Of a stretch of 64,000 bases of DNA, positions 9,233 through 17,464 are shown piece by piece. This DNA comes from G965207335 sp965222825 (GTDB lineage Bacteria > Pseudomonadota > Gammaproteobacteria > PS1 > Pseudothioglobaceae): assembly GCA_965222825.1 (NCBI GenBank), contig OZ244964.1, positions 1,116,001-1,180,000 on the forward strand. Direction: 5' to 3'. Position 1 is the first letter of the stretch. Every line of letters starts with the position of its first letter. The position numbers were made by a program, and so were the translations under genes. The notes under the pieces were generated by a model that saw nothing but the letters and a program-made list of their open reading frames with translations, did no database searches and had not been told where the DNA came from.

Positions 9233-9877
9233 TTATAATAGTTTACAATCTATTTGGTATTTAATATTATTATCATCAATAAACTTTTTAAACCTATGGC
9301 ATCTATTATTAGCATTTATACGAACTCTTTTCATTATAGAGTTTAGATTATTAATTTGTTTTTGCATGGTATCTTTATCTTGAGAGTTATATTCTTTTCT
9401 AATTGCTGAACTTGAAATTTTTCTAATTTGTGCGGATAATTTAGATGCCTTTTTATTTAACGCTATAAGCTTACTTTTTAATTCATTATTTATAATGGTT
9501 AAATTACTAATTTGTCTATCTCTTTTTAGTATATCCAATTTCGCATAATCTCTTAACTTTATATTTTTAGTCAATAAACTTTTTATTTCTTTATCTTTAT
9601 TTAATAAGTTTATGTTGATATTTCTATCTATCTTATTGATTTGTTTATTAGAGGATATTTCAGGTCTAATATTAGCAGACTGAGTTTTAAATATATTTCT
9701 TATTGCATTATCAGGAACAACAATGCCTTGTTGTTTACTAGTATCAACTGGTTTTTCTGTTATGGAATAAGGTCTCCAAATACCACCATCTCCATAAGAT
9801 TTTACTACTAGAAAGATAAATACAATAAATAGTGCTAGTATTAGTGCATACCTCCATACAAAATCTGTCATTAACAT
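9233..9877 (-). CDS. Membrane-anchored coiled-coil protein, unknown function
   Basis: Not recognised. The 214-aa protein has one N-terminal hydrophobic segment (about residues 10-26, YALILALFIVFIFLVV) followed by a long Lys/Asn/Ile/Leu-rich region with heptad-like spacing predicted as coiled coil, so it should be anchored in the inner membrane with the body outside. Two Cys (in NRCHRF and IDCKLL) are near the C-terminus. It is the last gene of a three-gene minus-strand operon, sharing one base with the preceding exported gene. At 61967 a much longer coiled-coil gene also follows a lipoprotein paralogous to this operon, which suggests the coiled coil and the lipoprotein work together. Confidence 0.75.
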   Translation of the reverse strand: MLMTDFVWRYALILALFIVFIFLVVKSYGDGGIWRPYSITEKPVDTSKQQGIVVPDNAIRNIFKTQSANIRPEISSNKQINKIDRNININLLNKDKEIKSLLTKNIKLRDYAKLDILKRDRQISNLTIINNELKSKLIALNKKASKLSAQIRKISSSAIRKEYNSQDKDTMQKQINNLNSIMKRVRINANNRCHRFKKFIDDNNIKYQIDCKLL

Positions 9878-10680
9878 TATTCAATTTTTAAGAATTTACC
9901 TATATTTTGAATTTTTTTGCTTACTATTCTTTCTTTTACTACCTTAGATAAGTCTGCAGGCTTATTTGTAATAAGTTTAGCATTATACTTATGCTTACCA
10001 AATGCAACATAAATACTAGCTATTATTAATTTATTATTAGCATCTTTATCAAACTTAATAACAGGAAGCACCTGACTAGGATTTTCTTTTAGATTTTTAG
10101 CATTACTTAATGGGATATTAATTGCAATCCATTGTGAAAATACACTTCTAGATGATGTTAATATAGCATAAAAAACACCTAAATCAGCATTATATTCTAT
10201 TAACTTAAGTGTAGGCTCGCCTAATTCTGTTGAGAAGGCTGTAAATATAAATTCCCAGTATTTGTTTTCAGCTAAAGATTGTCTTCTTCTTTTTTCAACT
10301 TCTAGAGATAGATTATATTCTTTGACTGCTTGGTTATAATTAGCCTTTTGTTTTTGAAACTTTTGTTGTAATATATTAACATTATTGTTGTATTTTTTTT
10401 GTGCAATATCTACTCTAACTTCAAATTGCTGTGTTGATTCAAACTCATTTTTTACTAGAGTAGGTGCAGCAGGTATTGCTGGAGTTACTGGCTTTGCTAG
10501 TGAAAAGAGTTTAACCTCAGATGGTCTATTTAGCCATTCTATTAGGCGATTATTGGCTATAGATGAGATGACCTCAAATGGTAAATATGATTTTTTGTCC
10601 CATATAGCACCGCTATTAGCCATAACTTGTGAATTTATAAAAGCAAATATAAGCACTAAATATATATTTTTTTTATTCAT
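9877..10680 (-). CDS. Exported protein of a three-member paralogous family (domain X)
   Basis: No known function. The 267-aa protein has a Sec signal peptide (about residues 1-21, cleavage after VMA). The mature part shares a collinear set of motifs with the products at 10677-11597 and 60899-61951: IEWLNRPSE (47-55), NEFESTQQFEVRV (78-90), a charged helix, KYWEF (140-144), IEYNAD (161-166), QWIAINIP (183-190) and VLPVIKFD. The helix between the EFES and KYWEF motifs is probably coiled coil. It overlaps the upstream lipoprotein gene by 4 nt (ATGA), so the two are translationally coupled, and a membrane coiled-coil gene follows. Periplasmic or surface location is inferred from the signal. Confidence 0.8.
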   Translation of the reverse strand: MNKKNIYLVLIFAFINSQVMANSGAIWDKKSYLPFEVISSIANNRLIEWLNRPSEVKLFSLAKPVTPAIPAAPTLVKNEFESTQQFEVRVDIAQKKYNNNVNILQQKFQKQKANYNQAVKEYNLSLEVEKRRRQSLAENKYWEFIFTAFSTELGEPTLKLIEYNADLGVFYAILTSSRSVFSQWIAINIPLSNAKNLKENPSQVLPVIKFDKDANNKLIIASIYVAFGKHKYNAKLITNKPADLSKVVKERIVSKKIQNIGKFLKIE

Positions 10681-11597
10681 TTTTTATTTCCTTTATTTAT
10701 TTTCAGATAATTATCAACAACATTTATTGGTTTTGAACGAACAACACGCTCATAAGAATTAATTATTGGTTTATTTGTTAATCTTGCTATATAACTGTTA
10801 GCACCAACACTTATATATATTTTCTTTATTACTAAATCATTATTTGAATTTCTTTTAAGCTCTAAGATAGGTAATACATCATTTTTATTTTTACGCAATA
10901 ATTTTGCCTTTTCAACTGGCACTTCTATCACTATCCATTGTGTTAAATTACTTTTTGTAGAGCCTAATATGGAATAAAAAAACTGTTTATCAGCGTTATA
11001 TTCTACTAATTTGATAACTGGATCGCCTAAAATACTAGGTAAGGTAGCATTTACAAATTCCCAATATTTTTTTTCACTTTCTTTATCTCTAAGTCTTTTT
11101 TCCTCGGATAATGCCTCATTATAAGCTCTAATATTACTGTTATATTTGTTTACAGCATCTTGATATTTATCTTCTAGTGTTTTTATTTCAATTGTTTTTT
11201 CTTGTTCCTTTAATTGCACTTGCTTTTGAAATTCCTCTGTTGTTTCAAATTCCCTTTTTGTTAATAATAAGGACGGCGGTGTTAGTGGTTTTATAGGTTT
11301 TTTTTCTGTAAAATCAGGTAATTCACTAGGTCTAAGAGTCCAATTAGATAATAGCATATTAGCCCTTTCATTGATAATATCAAATGGGGTTTCATATTTT
11401 GTCATAGATATAGTCTTATCGTAGGGTATTGCTGTTGATCTTTCTATTATTATATCTGGCGATGAAAGTGGAGTGGCTAATTTTTCTTTGGACGTTATTT
11501 TTTCTTTATTAAATAATTTATTGTCTAATAACTTACAAGAATGTAATAATGGCACCAATAAAATGACAACTACCAATACTTTGTTTGTTAACAACAT
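10677..11597 (-). CDS. Putative lipoprotein of the domain X family
   Basis: First gene of the three-gene operon. The 306-aa product has an N-terminal signal ending LLHSC (C21), a lipobox-like sequence with a non-consensus His at -2, so lipidation is likely but not certain. Family motifs in order: NWTLRPSE (85-92), REFETTEEFQKQV (115-127), a charged coiled-coil helix, KYWEF (177-181), VEYNAD, QWIVIEVP and VLPILELK. These match the 267-aa neighbour and the distant lipoprotein at 60899, so this is a locally duplicated pair. Function unknown; envelope location inferred. Confidence 0.8.
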   Translation of the reverse strand: MLLTNKVLVVVILLVPLLHSCKLLDNKLFNKEKITSKEKLATPLSSPDIIIERSTAIPYDKTISMTKYETPFDIINERANMLLSNWTLRPSELPDFTEKKPIKPLTPPSLLLTKREFETTEEFQKQVQLKEQEKTIEIKTLEDKYQDAVNKYNSNIRAYNEALSEEKRLRDKESEKKYWEFVNATLPSILGDPVIKLVEYNADKQFFYSILGSTKSNLTQWIVIEVPVEKAKLLRKNKNDVLPILELKRNSNNDLVIKKIYISVGANSYIARLTNKPIINSYERVVRSKPINVVDNYLKINKGNKK

Positions 11598-11663
11598 ATT
11601 TAAAAAAATTAGTAAATTAGCGTTAATTATACATAAATTTTTAAAAAATACACTATTTTATAA

Positions 11664-12806
11664 TTATAATTGAAAAAGTCGTTCTAGTGTCCACAATAAG
11701 CCAATAATAATTATAGCAGTTGCAGTAGGTTTTATAAGGTATTTTTGATAATTTATAGTGCTTTTTTTAACCAAATAAATAATTGTTATAACAGCAAATA
11801 TTATACTTATTTGCCCTAATTCTACCCCTATATTAAAACCAGCTAATGATAATAATAAGGTATTTTGTTGCATATTAAAATTTGCTAATACTGATGCAAA
11901 GCCTAGACCGTGTAATAAACCAAATAAAAATATTGCTATAATTTTAAAATTATATTTACCCTTATTATTTAATAAAACTTCTAAACCAATGTATGCTATT
12001 GATAAAGCAATAAATGGTTCTACTATTTGAATTGGTATTTTAACTATGTTGTAAATAGATAATGCTAGGGTTATGCTATGAGCTATGGTAAAAATAGTTA
12101 TCATCATTAATAATTTAGACCAAGGAAGTGCCAACATAGCAATACCAATAATAAATAAAATATGGTCTAAACCCTTAGGTAGTATATGGTAATAGCCTAT
12201 TTTTGCGTATTGCATTAGTATTTGCTTGTTAGTAAGTTTTTTAGGGGTGTTTAATTTAATTATGCCACTATTATCAATATTTTTTAACCAGTGCCAGTTT
12301 TGCCATGTGTATTTATCTTTTTTATAAAAACGATACCTATAAGCACTATCACCATAATTACTATAATAATTCCACAACATAGTTTTTGGAGTATTAGCTA
12401 ATTTAGCACTAAACTTAATTATACTAACTCGCTCTCTACCCTGATAGCCTATATCTGGAGTTGTTATAGATTTTAATTTTAATTTAGCCCTATTATCATC
12501 AAACTTTAATGATATATTGTTTATAAATATGGACAAATATTGTAAAAATATCTTTTCTACCCTAGAAGCAGACATAGCTCTTAGGGCGTCATATTTTTTG
12601 GTATTTGGAGAATTTTTACTATTTTTATATATGCCACTATTAGATAGTATTGCTTCAACATTAGCACGAATATTAAGTTCTACTATATTATCATTGTATA
12701 TAGTTATTTCAATAAGACTAGGATTAATAACATCAGCTATTACCTGAGATTTTAATAATAGCAATAAAAGTATCAAAAATATTATATTTTTTGTAATTGT
12801 TAACAA
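11664..12806 (-). CDS. HupE/UreJ_2 family membrane protein
   Basis: The 380-aa protein has a signal peptide, a roughly 160-residue extracytoplasmic domain, then six or seven hydrophobic helices matching the HupE/UreJ_2 family: YYHILPKGLDHILFIIGIAML, then IFTIAHSITLAL, FGLLHGLGFAS and IGVELGQ. The His residues in GLDHILF, AHSIT and LLHGLGFA are the conserved candidate metal ligands. HupE/UreJ proteins are nickel permeases, but this long variant with an N-terminal extension is of uncertain substrate, and no hydrogenase or urease gene is in view. It is 22 nt upstream of... no shared operon is evident; rnt lies just beyond its 5' end on the same strand and could be cotranscribed. Confidence 0.85.
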   Translation of the reverse strand: MLTITKNIIFLILLLLLLKSQVIADVINPSLIEITIYNDNIVELNIRANVEAILSNSGIYKNSKNSPNTKKYDALRAMSASRVEKIFLQYLSIFINNISLKFDDNRAKLKLKSITTPDIGYQGRERVSIIKFSAKLANTPKTMLWNYYSNYGDSAYRYRFYKKDKYTWQNWHWLKNIDNSGIIKLNTPKKLTNKQILMQYAKIGYYHILPKGLDHILFIIGIAMLALPWSKLLMMITIFTIAHSITLALSIYNIVKIPIQIVEPFIALSIAYIGLEVLLNNKGKYNFKIIAIFLFGLLHGLGFASVLANFNMQQNTLLLSLAGFNIGVELGQISIIFAVITIIYLVKKSTINYQKYLIKPTATAIIIIGLLWTLERLFQL

Positions 12807-12827
12807 TTTTTTTAATATATTCTAGTT

Positions 12828-13421
12828 CTAAGGCAAACTAGGGTAGTTATTAATAATTTTACAAAATAATTCTGCTGTTTTTTCGCAATCATAAAGTGCA
12901 GAATGAGCCTCATTATTGCTCCAGTTTATACTGGCTTTTTTAATTGCTTTTGCTAGCACAGTCTCACCATAAGCAAGTGCTGACAATGACACGGTATCCA
13001 AGGTGCTAAATTGATGAAACGCTAATTGTAAACCACACCTTTTAGTAGCACTTTTTATAAACCTTAAGTCAAAATTAGCATTATGACCTACTAAAATTGC
13101 CTTAGTGCAATTAGTTATTTTTAGTGCTTCATTTATAGTTTTGTATAGCTCACTAAGTGCTGTTTTTTCGTTTACTTCATTGCGAAATGGATGTCCAATA
13201 AGAATATTATTAAATTCCATAGCAGATTTTGATATTTTGGCATTTTTAAAGGGCTTTATATGAAAATGTAGCGTTTGCTTAGGATAAATTTTATCACTAT
13301 CGTCTATGGCTATAATAATAGCTGCTAGCTCTAATAAAGCATTATCATCACAGTTAAAACCTGATGTTTCTACATCAATAACAACCGGTAAAAAACCTCT
13401 AAAGCGTTTTGATATTTGCAT
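12828..13421 (-). CDS. rnt: Ribonuclease T
   Basis: 3'-5' exoribonuclease of the DEDDh family that trims the 3' ends of tRNA and other stable RNAs. The 197-aa protein matches E. coli RNase T closely: RFRGFLPVVIDVETSGF (catalytic D16 and E18), VGHNANFDLRF (third Asp), and NEAHSALYDCEKTAELFC (His and fourth Asp). Length is close to the family norm. The gene is divergent from ilvD, with 72 nt between the starts. RNase T is largely restricted to Gammaproteobacteria, which supports the assignment of the host lineage. Confidence 0.95.
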   Translation of the reverse strand: MQISKRFRGFLPVVIDVETSGFNCDDNALLELAAIIIAIDDSDKIYPKQTLHFHIKPFKNAKISKSAMEFNNILIGHPFRNEVNEKTALSELYKTINEALKITNCTKAILVGHNANFDLRFIKSATKRCGLQLAFHQFSTLDTVSLSALAYGETVLAKAIKKASINWSNNEAHSALYDCEKTAELFCKIINNYPSLP

Positions 13422-13493
13422 TATTCAACTGTTTTTTTATAAACATCATCAATTTTAGTCTAAAATTAGTGATTTTTTAGCAATGATTTTATT

Positions 13494-15155
13494 ATGAGTA
13501 ATACTCGTTTATTTTCTGCACAAATTGTTGATGGCTATGAACGGGCACCTTCTCGTGCTATGCTTTATCCAACTGGGTTTAAAAAACAAGATTTTACTAA
13601 GCCTCAAGTTGGTATTGCATCTACTTGGTCTATGGTTACTCCTTGTAATATGCATATTAATGAGTTAGCTAAACAATCAGAACAAGGCATTAATGACAGT
13701 GAGGGTAAGGCAGTAATTTTTAATACAATTACTATATCTGATGGTATTTCTATGGGTAGTGAGGGTATGAAATATTCCTTAGTATCCAGAGAAGTAATTG
13801 CTGATTCTATTGAAACAGTAGCGGCTTGTCAAGGCTTTGATGGCTTAGTAGCAATTGGTGGTTGTGATAAAAATATGCCCGGTTGTATTATTGGTTTAGC
13901 AAGACTTAATCGCCCTAGCATATTTGTTTACGGTGGCACTATTGCCCCGGGTAAAAACCACACTGATATTGTATCTGTGTTTGAAGCAGTTGGTAAACAC
14001 GCTAATAAACAAATAAGTGATATTGAGCTTGAACAAATAGAGCAAAACGCTATCCCTGGTGCGGGCTCATGTGGTGGGATGTATACCGCTAATACTATGG
14101 CTAGTGGTATTGAAGCACTAGGTATGAGCCTACCTAATAGCTCGGCACAAAATGCTATATCAAACGATAAATTATTAGATTGTAAACTAGCAGGCAAGGC
14201 AGTAATGAATTTGTTAGAAAAAGATATAAAACCTAGTGATATTATGACTAAAAAAGCTTTTGAAAATGCAATTACAGTTATTATTGCCCTAGGTGGCTCA
14301 ACTAATGCAGTTTTACATTTAATTGCCATGGCAAAAACTATTGGCGTTAATCTATCGCTTGATGATTGGACTAATATTGGTAAAAAAACACCAGTATTAG
14401 CAGACCTTAAACCAAGCGGTAAATATATGATGAGTGAGTTAGTGAAAATAGGTGGCACGCTACCACTTATGAAAATGTTATTAGATGCTAATCTTTTACA
14501 CGGAGACTGCTTGACTGTTACTGGTAAAACTCTAGCAGAAAATTTAGTGGGTGTTAAGCCTTATTATAAAAATCAAAAGATTATCCGCCAACTAAATAAA
14601 CCAATTAAAAATGAATCACACTTGGTAATTCTACGAGGTAATCTAGCAACTAAGGGTGCTGTTGCTAAAATAACTGGTAAAGAGGGGTTAGTATTTGAGG
14701 GTATAGCAAAGGTTTTTAATCGTGAGGAAGATGCACTACAAGCAATTTTAAAAGATAAAATCATAGCAGGTGATGTTATTTGTATTCGCTATGAGGGACC
14801 AAGAGGCGGACCGGGTATGCGTGAAATGTTAGCACCAACATCAGCTGTTATGGGCAAAGAGTTAGGGGATAAGGTAGCACTTATTACCGATGGGCGTTTC
14901 TCAGGTGGCACTCATGGTTTTGTGGTAGGACATATTACCCCTGAGGCTTTTAGCGGTGGCTTATTAGCATTAGTTAAAGATGGAGATAAAATCTGCATTG
15001 ACGCCAAAAAACGCACCTTAAACTTATTAGTTGATGCTACAGAAATAGCACAGCGTATGGCTAACTGGATGGCACCAAAACCTAATTATACCAAAGGCGT
15101 GCTAGCAAAATACGCTAAACTTACAAGCACCGCATCAGAAGGGGCTATGACTTGA
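13494..15155 (+). CDS. ilvD: Dihydroxy-acid dehydratase
   Basis: Fe-S dehydratase for the penultimate step of valine, leucine and isoleucine synthesis. The 553-aa protein is complete, with the three cluster-binding cysteines C51 (VTPCNMH), C124 (GGCDKNMPG) and C193 (GSCGGMYTANTM), the GGSTNAVLH motif and the C-terminal GRFSGGTHGFVVGH motif. The C-terminal cysteine spacing is typical of the [2Fe-2S] type. It overlaps the downstream ATPase gene by 4 nt (TTGA), so the ATPase and DUF4276 genes are probably expressed from the ilvD transcript. Confidence 0.98.
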   Translation: MSNTRLFSAQIVDGYERAPSRAMLYPTGFKKQDFTKPQVGIASTWSMVTPCNMHINELAKQSEQGINDSEGKAVIFNTITISDGISMGSEGMKYSLVSREVIADSIETVAACQGFDGLVAIGGCDKNMPGCIIGLARLNRPSIFVYGGTIAPGKNHTDIVSVFEAVGKHANKQISDIELEQIEQNAIPGAGSCGGMYTANTMASGIEALGMSLPNSSAQNAISNDKLLDCKLAGKAVMNLLEKDIKPSDIMTKKAFENAITVIIALGGSTNAVLHLIAMAKTIGVNLSLDDWTNIGKKTPVLADLKPSGKYMMSELVKIGGTLPLMKMLLDANLLHGDCLTVTGKTLAENLVGVKPYYKNQKIIRQLNKPIKNESHLVILRGNLATKGAVAKITGKEGLVFEGIAKVFNREEDALQAILKDKIIAGDVICIRYEGPRGGPGMREMLAPTSAVMGKELGDKVALITDGRFSGGTHGFVVGHITPEAFSGGLLALVKDGDKICIDAKKRTLNLLVDATEIAQRMANWMAPKPNYTKGVLAKYAKLTSTASEGAMT

Positions 15156-16243
15156 ATATGGAAAATTTAAGCAATATTAAAATCGAAGGTTTAAAATCTA
15201 TTAAAGAACTGGATTTAGAGATGAGGTCAATTAATGTCCTAATTGGCGCTAATGGCTCTGGTAAGAGTAACTTTATTTCTATTTTTAAACTCCTAGATAT
15301 TATATATCAAAAAAAACTGCAAACCTATATTAAACAAAATGGTAAGGGTGAGCGTTTTTTACATTTTGGCAGTAAAAATACCGAAAAAATAATAATAGAT
15401 TTAAAATTACATAGTAATGGTTATTGTATTAGTTTAGTAAAAGATAAAGATAGTGATAATTTGTTTATTCAGTATGATAAAGGTTATTTTTATGGCGATA
15501 TAGTTCAACAAACATTTAGAAAAATTAGCAGTAACGCCTTAGAAAGTAATATTGCTGATAATAATCATCCTATTGTTAGTTATGCAAGACATTACTTGAG
15601 GCAATGTAAGTTATATCATTTCCATGATACTTCCGATAGTGCTAAATTTAAGTCATCACAAGATATTACTGAAAATGATTTTTTATATAGCGATGCAGGT
15701 AATTTAGCCCCATTTTTACTGAGATTAAACAAGAAATATCCTCAAGATTATCAAAATATTGTTCAAGCAGTGCAAACTGTTGCTCCTTATTTTCATGATT
15801 TTTATTTAAAAGAAGACGAAAAAGACGTGCTTTTAAGATGGCAACATAAGGATAATTTAGAAGGGGCAAGCCTTTCTGCTGATACTTTGTCTGATGGCAC
15901 GGCAAGGTTTATTTGTATGGCAACGCTATTATTACAACCCCAAGAACTACGCCCAGAAACTATTATTTTAGATGAGCCAGAAATTGGATTGCACCCAAGT
16001 GCATTAGTTGTTTTATCAGAAATTATGAAATCAGTTTCTAAAAATAATCAGATAATTGTTTCAACACAGTCTACAACATTATCTAATTGTTTTGAGGTTG
16101 ATGATTTTATTATTGTTGAACAAAACGAAGGTGTTTCTAGTTTTAAAAGACTTAAAACTGAAGAATTAGGTAAGTGGCTAAAGGACTATCAAATAGGCGA
16201 TGCGTGGCATGAGGGTTTGCTAGGGGGTATGCCAAAATGGTAA
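15152..16243 (+). CDS. AAA/ABC-type ATPase of the OLD/RecF-like class (AAA_21)
   Basis: A 363-aa ATPase. Walker A is GANGSGKSN at residues 32-40, Walker B is ILDEPEIGLHP near 270-281, and a switch motif VSTQSTTL follows. The layout with an inserted variable region between Walker A and the C-terminal signature is that of the AAA_21/OLD-type ATPases found in several phage-defence systems. The TTG start overlaps the ilvD stop and lies 7 nt after an AAGGGG ribosome-binding site; ATG at 15158 is the alternative, only two codons later. It overlaps the next gene by 7 nt. ATPase assignment is secure; a defence role is inferred from the partner. Confidence 0.9.
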   Translation: MNMENLSNIKIEGLKSIKELDLEMRSINVLIGANGSGKSNFISIFKLLDIIYQKKLQTYIKQNGKGERFLHFGSKNTEKIIIDLKLHSNGYCISLVKDKDSDNLFIQYDKGYFYGDIVQQTFRKISSNALESNIADNNHPIVSYARHYLRQCKLYHFHDTSDSAKFKSSQDITENDFLYSDAGNLAPFLLRLNKKYPQDYQNIVQAVQTVAPYFHDFYLKEDEKDVLLRWQHKDNLEGASLSADTLSDGTARFICMATLLLQPQELRPETIILDEPEIGLHPSALVVLSEIMKSVSKNNQIIVSTQSTTLSNCFEVDDFIIVEQNEGVSSFKRLKTEELGKWLKDYQIGDAWHEGLLGGMPKW

Positions 16244-16833
16244 GACTTTTAATTTCTGTTGAGGGTCCATCAGAATATATATTTTTAAAACAAATTATTG
16301 TTCCATATTTAGCAAATTTAGATGTATTTGTTGAGTTACAAAATATGAATGGCAATATTAGTTTAGATAGGATAGCAAGTAAACTTAATAATCTTATTAG
16401 TAGTTATGACAAAGTAACAACTTTGTATGATTTTTATGGCTTTAAAAAGAAAACCCAATGTGAAACAAAGGAAAGTTTAGAGGATAAAATTAGAAACACT
16501 ATTAAAGAGGGACAACAAAATAAGATTATTCCTTATATTCAAATGTATGAGTTTGAAGCATTGCTTTTTAGTGATGCCAAAATTATGGCACAAAACCTTA
16601 GTATTAAACAAGAACAAATTGATAAAATACTACTTAATTCTAACAACAACCCAGAACAAATAAATGATTCTCCAATAACTGCACCATCTAAGAGAATTGG
16701 GGCAGAATGTGAATATATAAAAACAACGCATGCTCCTAATACGCTTAAACAAATAGGCTTGGCAAATGTTAGAAAAAAATGTGCTGGTTTTAATCAGTGG
16801 TTAACTCAATTAGAGAATTTATGTAATCAATAA
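16237..16833 (+). CDS. DUF4276 family protein (TOPRIM-like), partner of the ATPase
   Basis: The 198-aa protein matches DUF4276: it begins LLISVEGPSEYIFLKQI, where the VEGxSE glutamate resembles the first acidic residue of TOPRIM nucleases, followed by TTLYDFYGF (D65), an acidic motif characteristic of this family, and YIQMYEFEALLFSD in the middle. It has good spacing from an AGGGGGT ribosome-binding site. DUF4276 genes often follow an AAA ATPase, as here, and the arrangement resembles split ATPase plus TOPRIM effectors such as the AriA/AriB pair of PARIS. The nuclease activity and target are unproven. Confidence 0.85.
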   Translation: MVRLLISVEGPSEYIFLKQIIVPYLANLDVFVELQNMNGNISLDRIASKLNNLISSYDKVTTLYDFYGFKKKTQCETKESLEDKIRNTIKEGQQNKIIPYIQMYEFEALLFSDAKIMAQNLSIKQEQIDKILLNSNNNPEQINDSPITAPSKRIGAECEYIKTTHAPNTLKQIGLANVRKKCAGFNQWLTQLENLCNQ

Positions 16834-16914
16834 TTTTATATTACAATAACAAAAAATATGAAATATTTTTTAAAAAAAGATTAAAATTATATTTAAAAAA
16901 ATAACACAAGTATT

Positions 16915-17463
16915 ATGCTTTATATATTTATACTTATATTTTCTTTTGTCTTAAATTTAGAAGCCAGCATATGTTTTGAAGGTATTGATTGCACTAATTA
17001 TAATATTAATAGAAAATTAAAAAGTTTATTGATAAAAAACCCAACTAACGCTATTAATGCAGATATTAGCACAACAAATACTAGACAACAAGATACAAAT
17101 ATCCAGTTAAAAAACCCAACTAATGCTATTAATGCAGATATTAGCACAACAAATACTAGACAACAAGATACAAATATCCAATTAAAAAACTCAATAATTA
17201 CAAAAAACACTAATAACACTTATTTATTAACAGATATTATAACTATAAACTATTATAATAAAACCTTAAAAGAAGTATTATTAACAATACTACCAAAATG
17301 GAATATTAATATTGATGATAGTTTATTAGATATAAAATTAGATGTAATTATGCAAACAACTAGAAAACAAGCAGTAATTGACCTAGTTAATTCATTATCT
17401 GCTAAGGTTTTGTTTTATTATAATACTAAACCCTTGCCTACTGTTTCTATAATCAAAATATAA
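16915..17463 (+). CDS. Exported protein with TcpQ/PilL-like C-terminal domain, upstream of secretin
   Basis: The 182-aa protein has an N-terminal signal (cleavage near LEA-S). Residues 41-65 and 66-90 are an almost exact 25-aa tandem duplication (KNPTNAINADISTTNTRQQD...), Asn/Thr-rich and probably disordered. The C-terminal 70 residues (NKTLKEVLLTILPKWNINID ... AVIDLVNSL) resemble the TcpQ/STN-type domain found in pilus-assembly proteins that pair with a secretin. It ends 1 nt before the secretin gene, so the two form an operon. The TcpQ match is by pattern only; low to moderate certainty. Confidence 0.6.
   Translation: MLYIFILIFSFVLNLEASICFEGIDCTNYNINRKLKSLLIKNPTNAINADISTTNTRQQDTNIQLKNPTNAINADISTTNTRQQDTNIQLKNSIITKNTNNTYLLTDIITINYYNKTLKEVLLTILPKWNINIDDSLLDIKLDVIMQTTRKQAVIDLVNSLSAKVLFYYNTKPLPTVSIIKI
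17035..17184 (+). repeat. 75-nt in-frame tandem duplication within the TcpQ-like gene
   Basis: Two adjacent 75-nt copies, 17035-17109 and 17110-17184, differ at only two or three bases (AACGCT/AATGCT and CCAGTTA/CCAATTA). It adds 25 residues in frame, so the linker length can change by slippage without disrupting the protein. Confidence 0.9.
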
Positions 17464-17464
17464 T

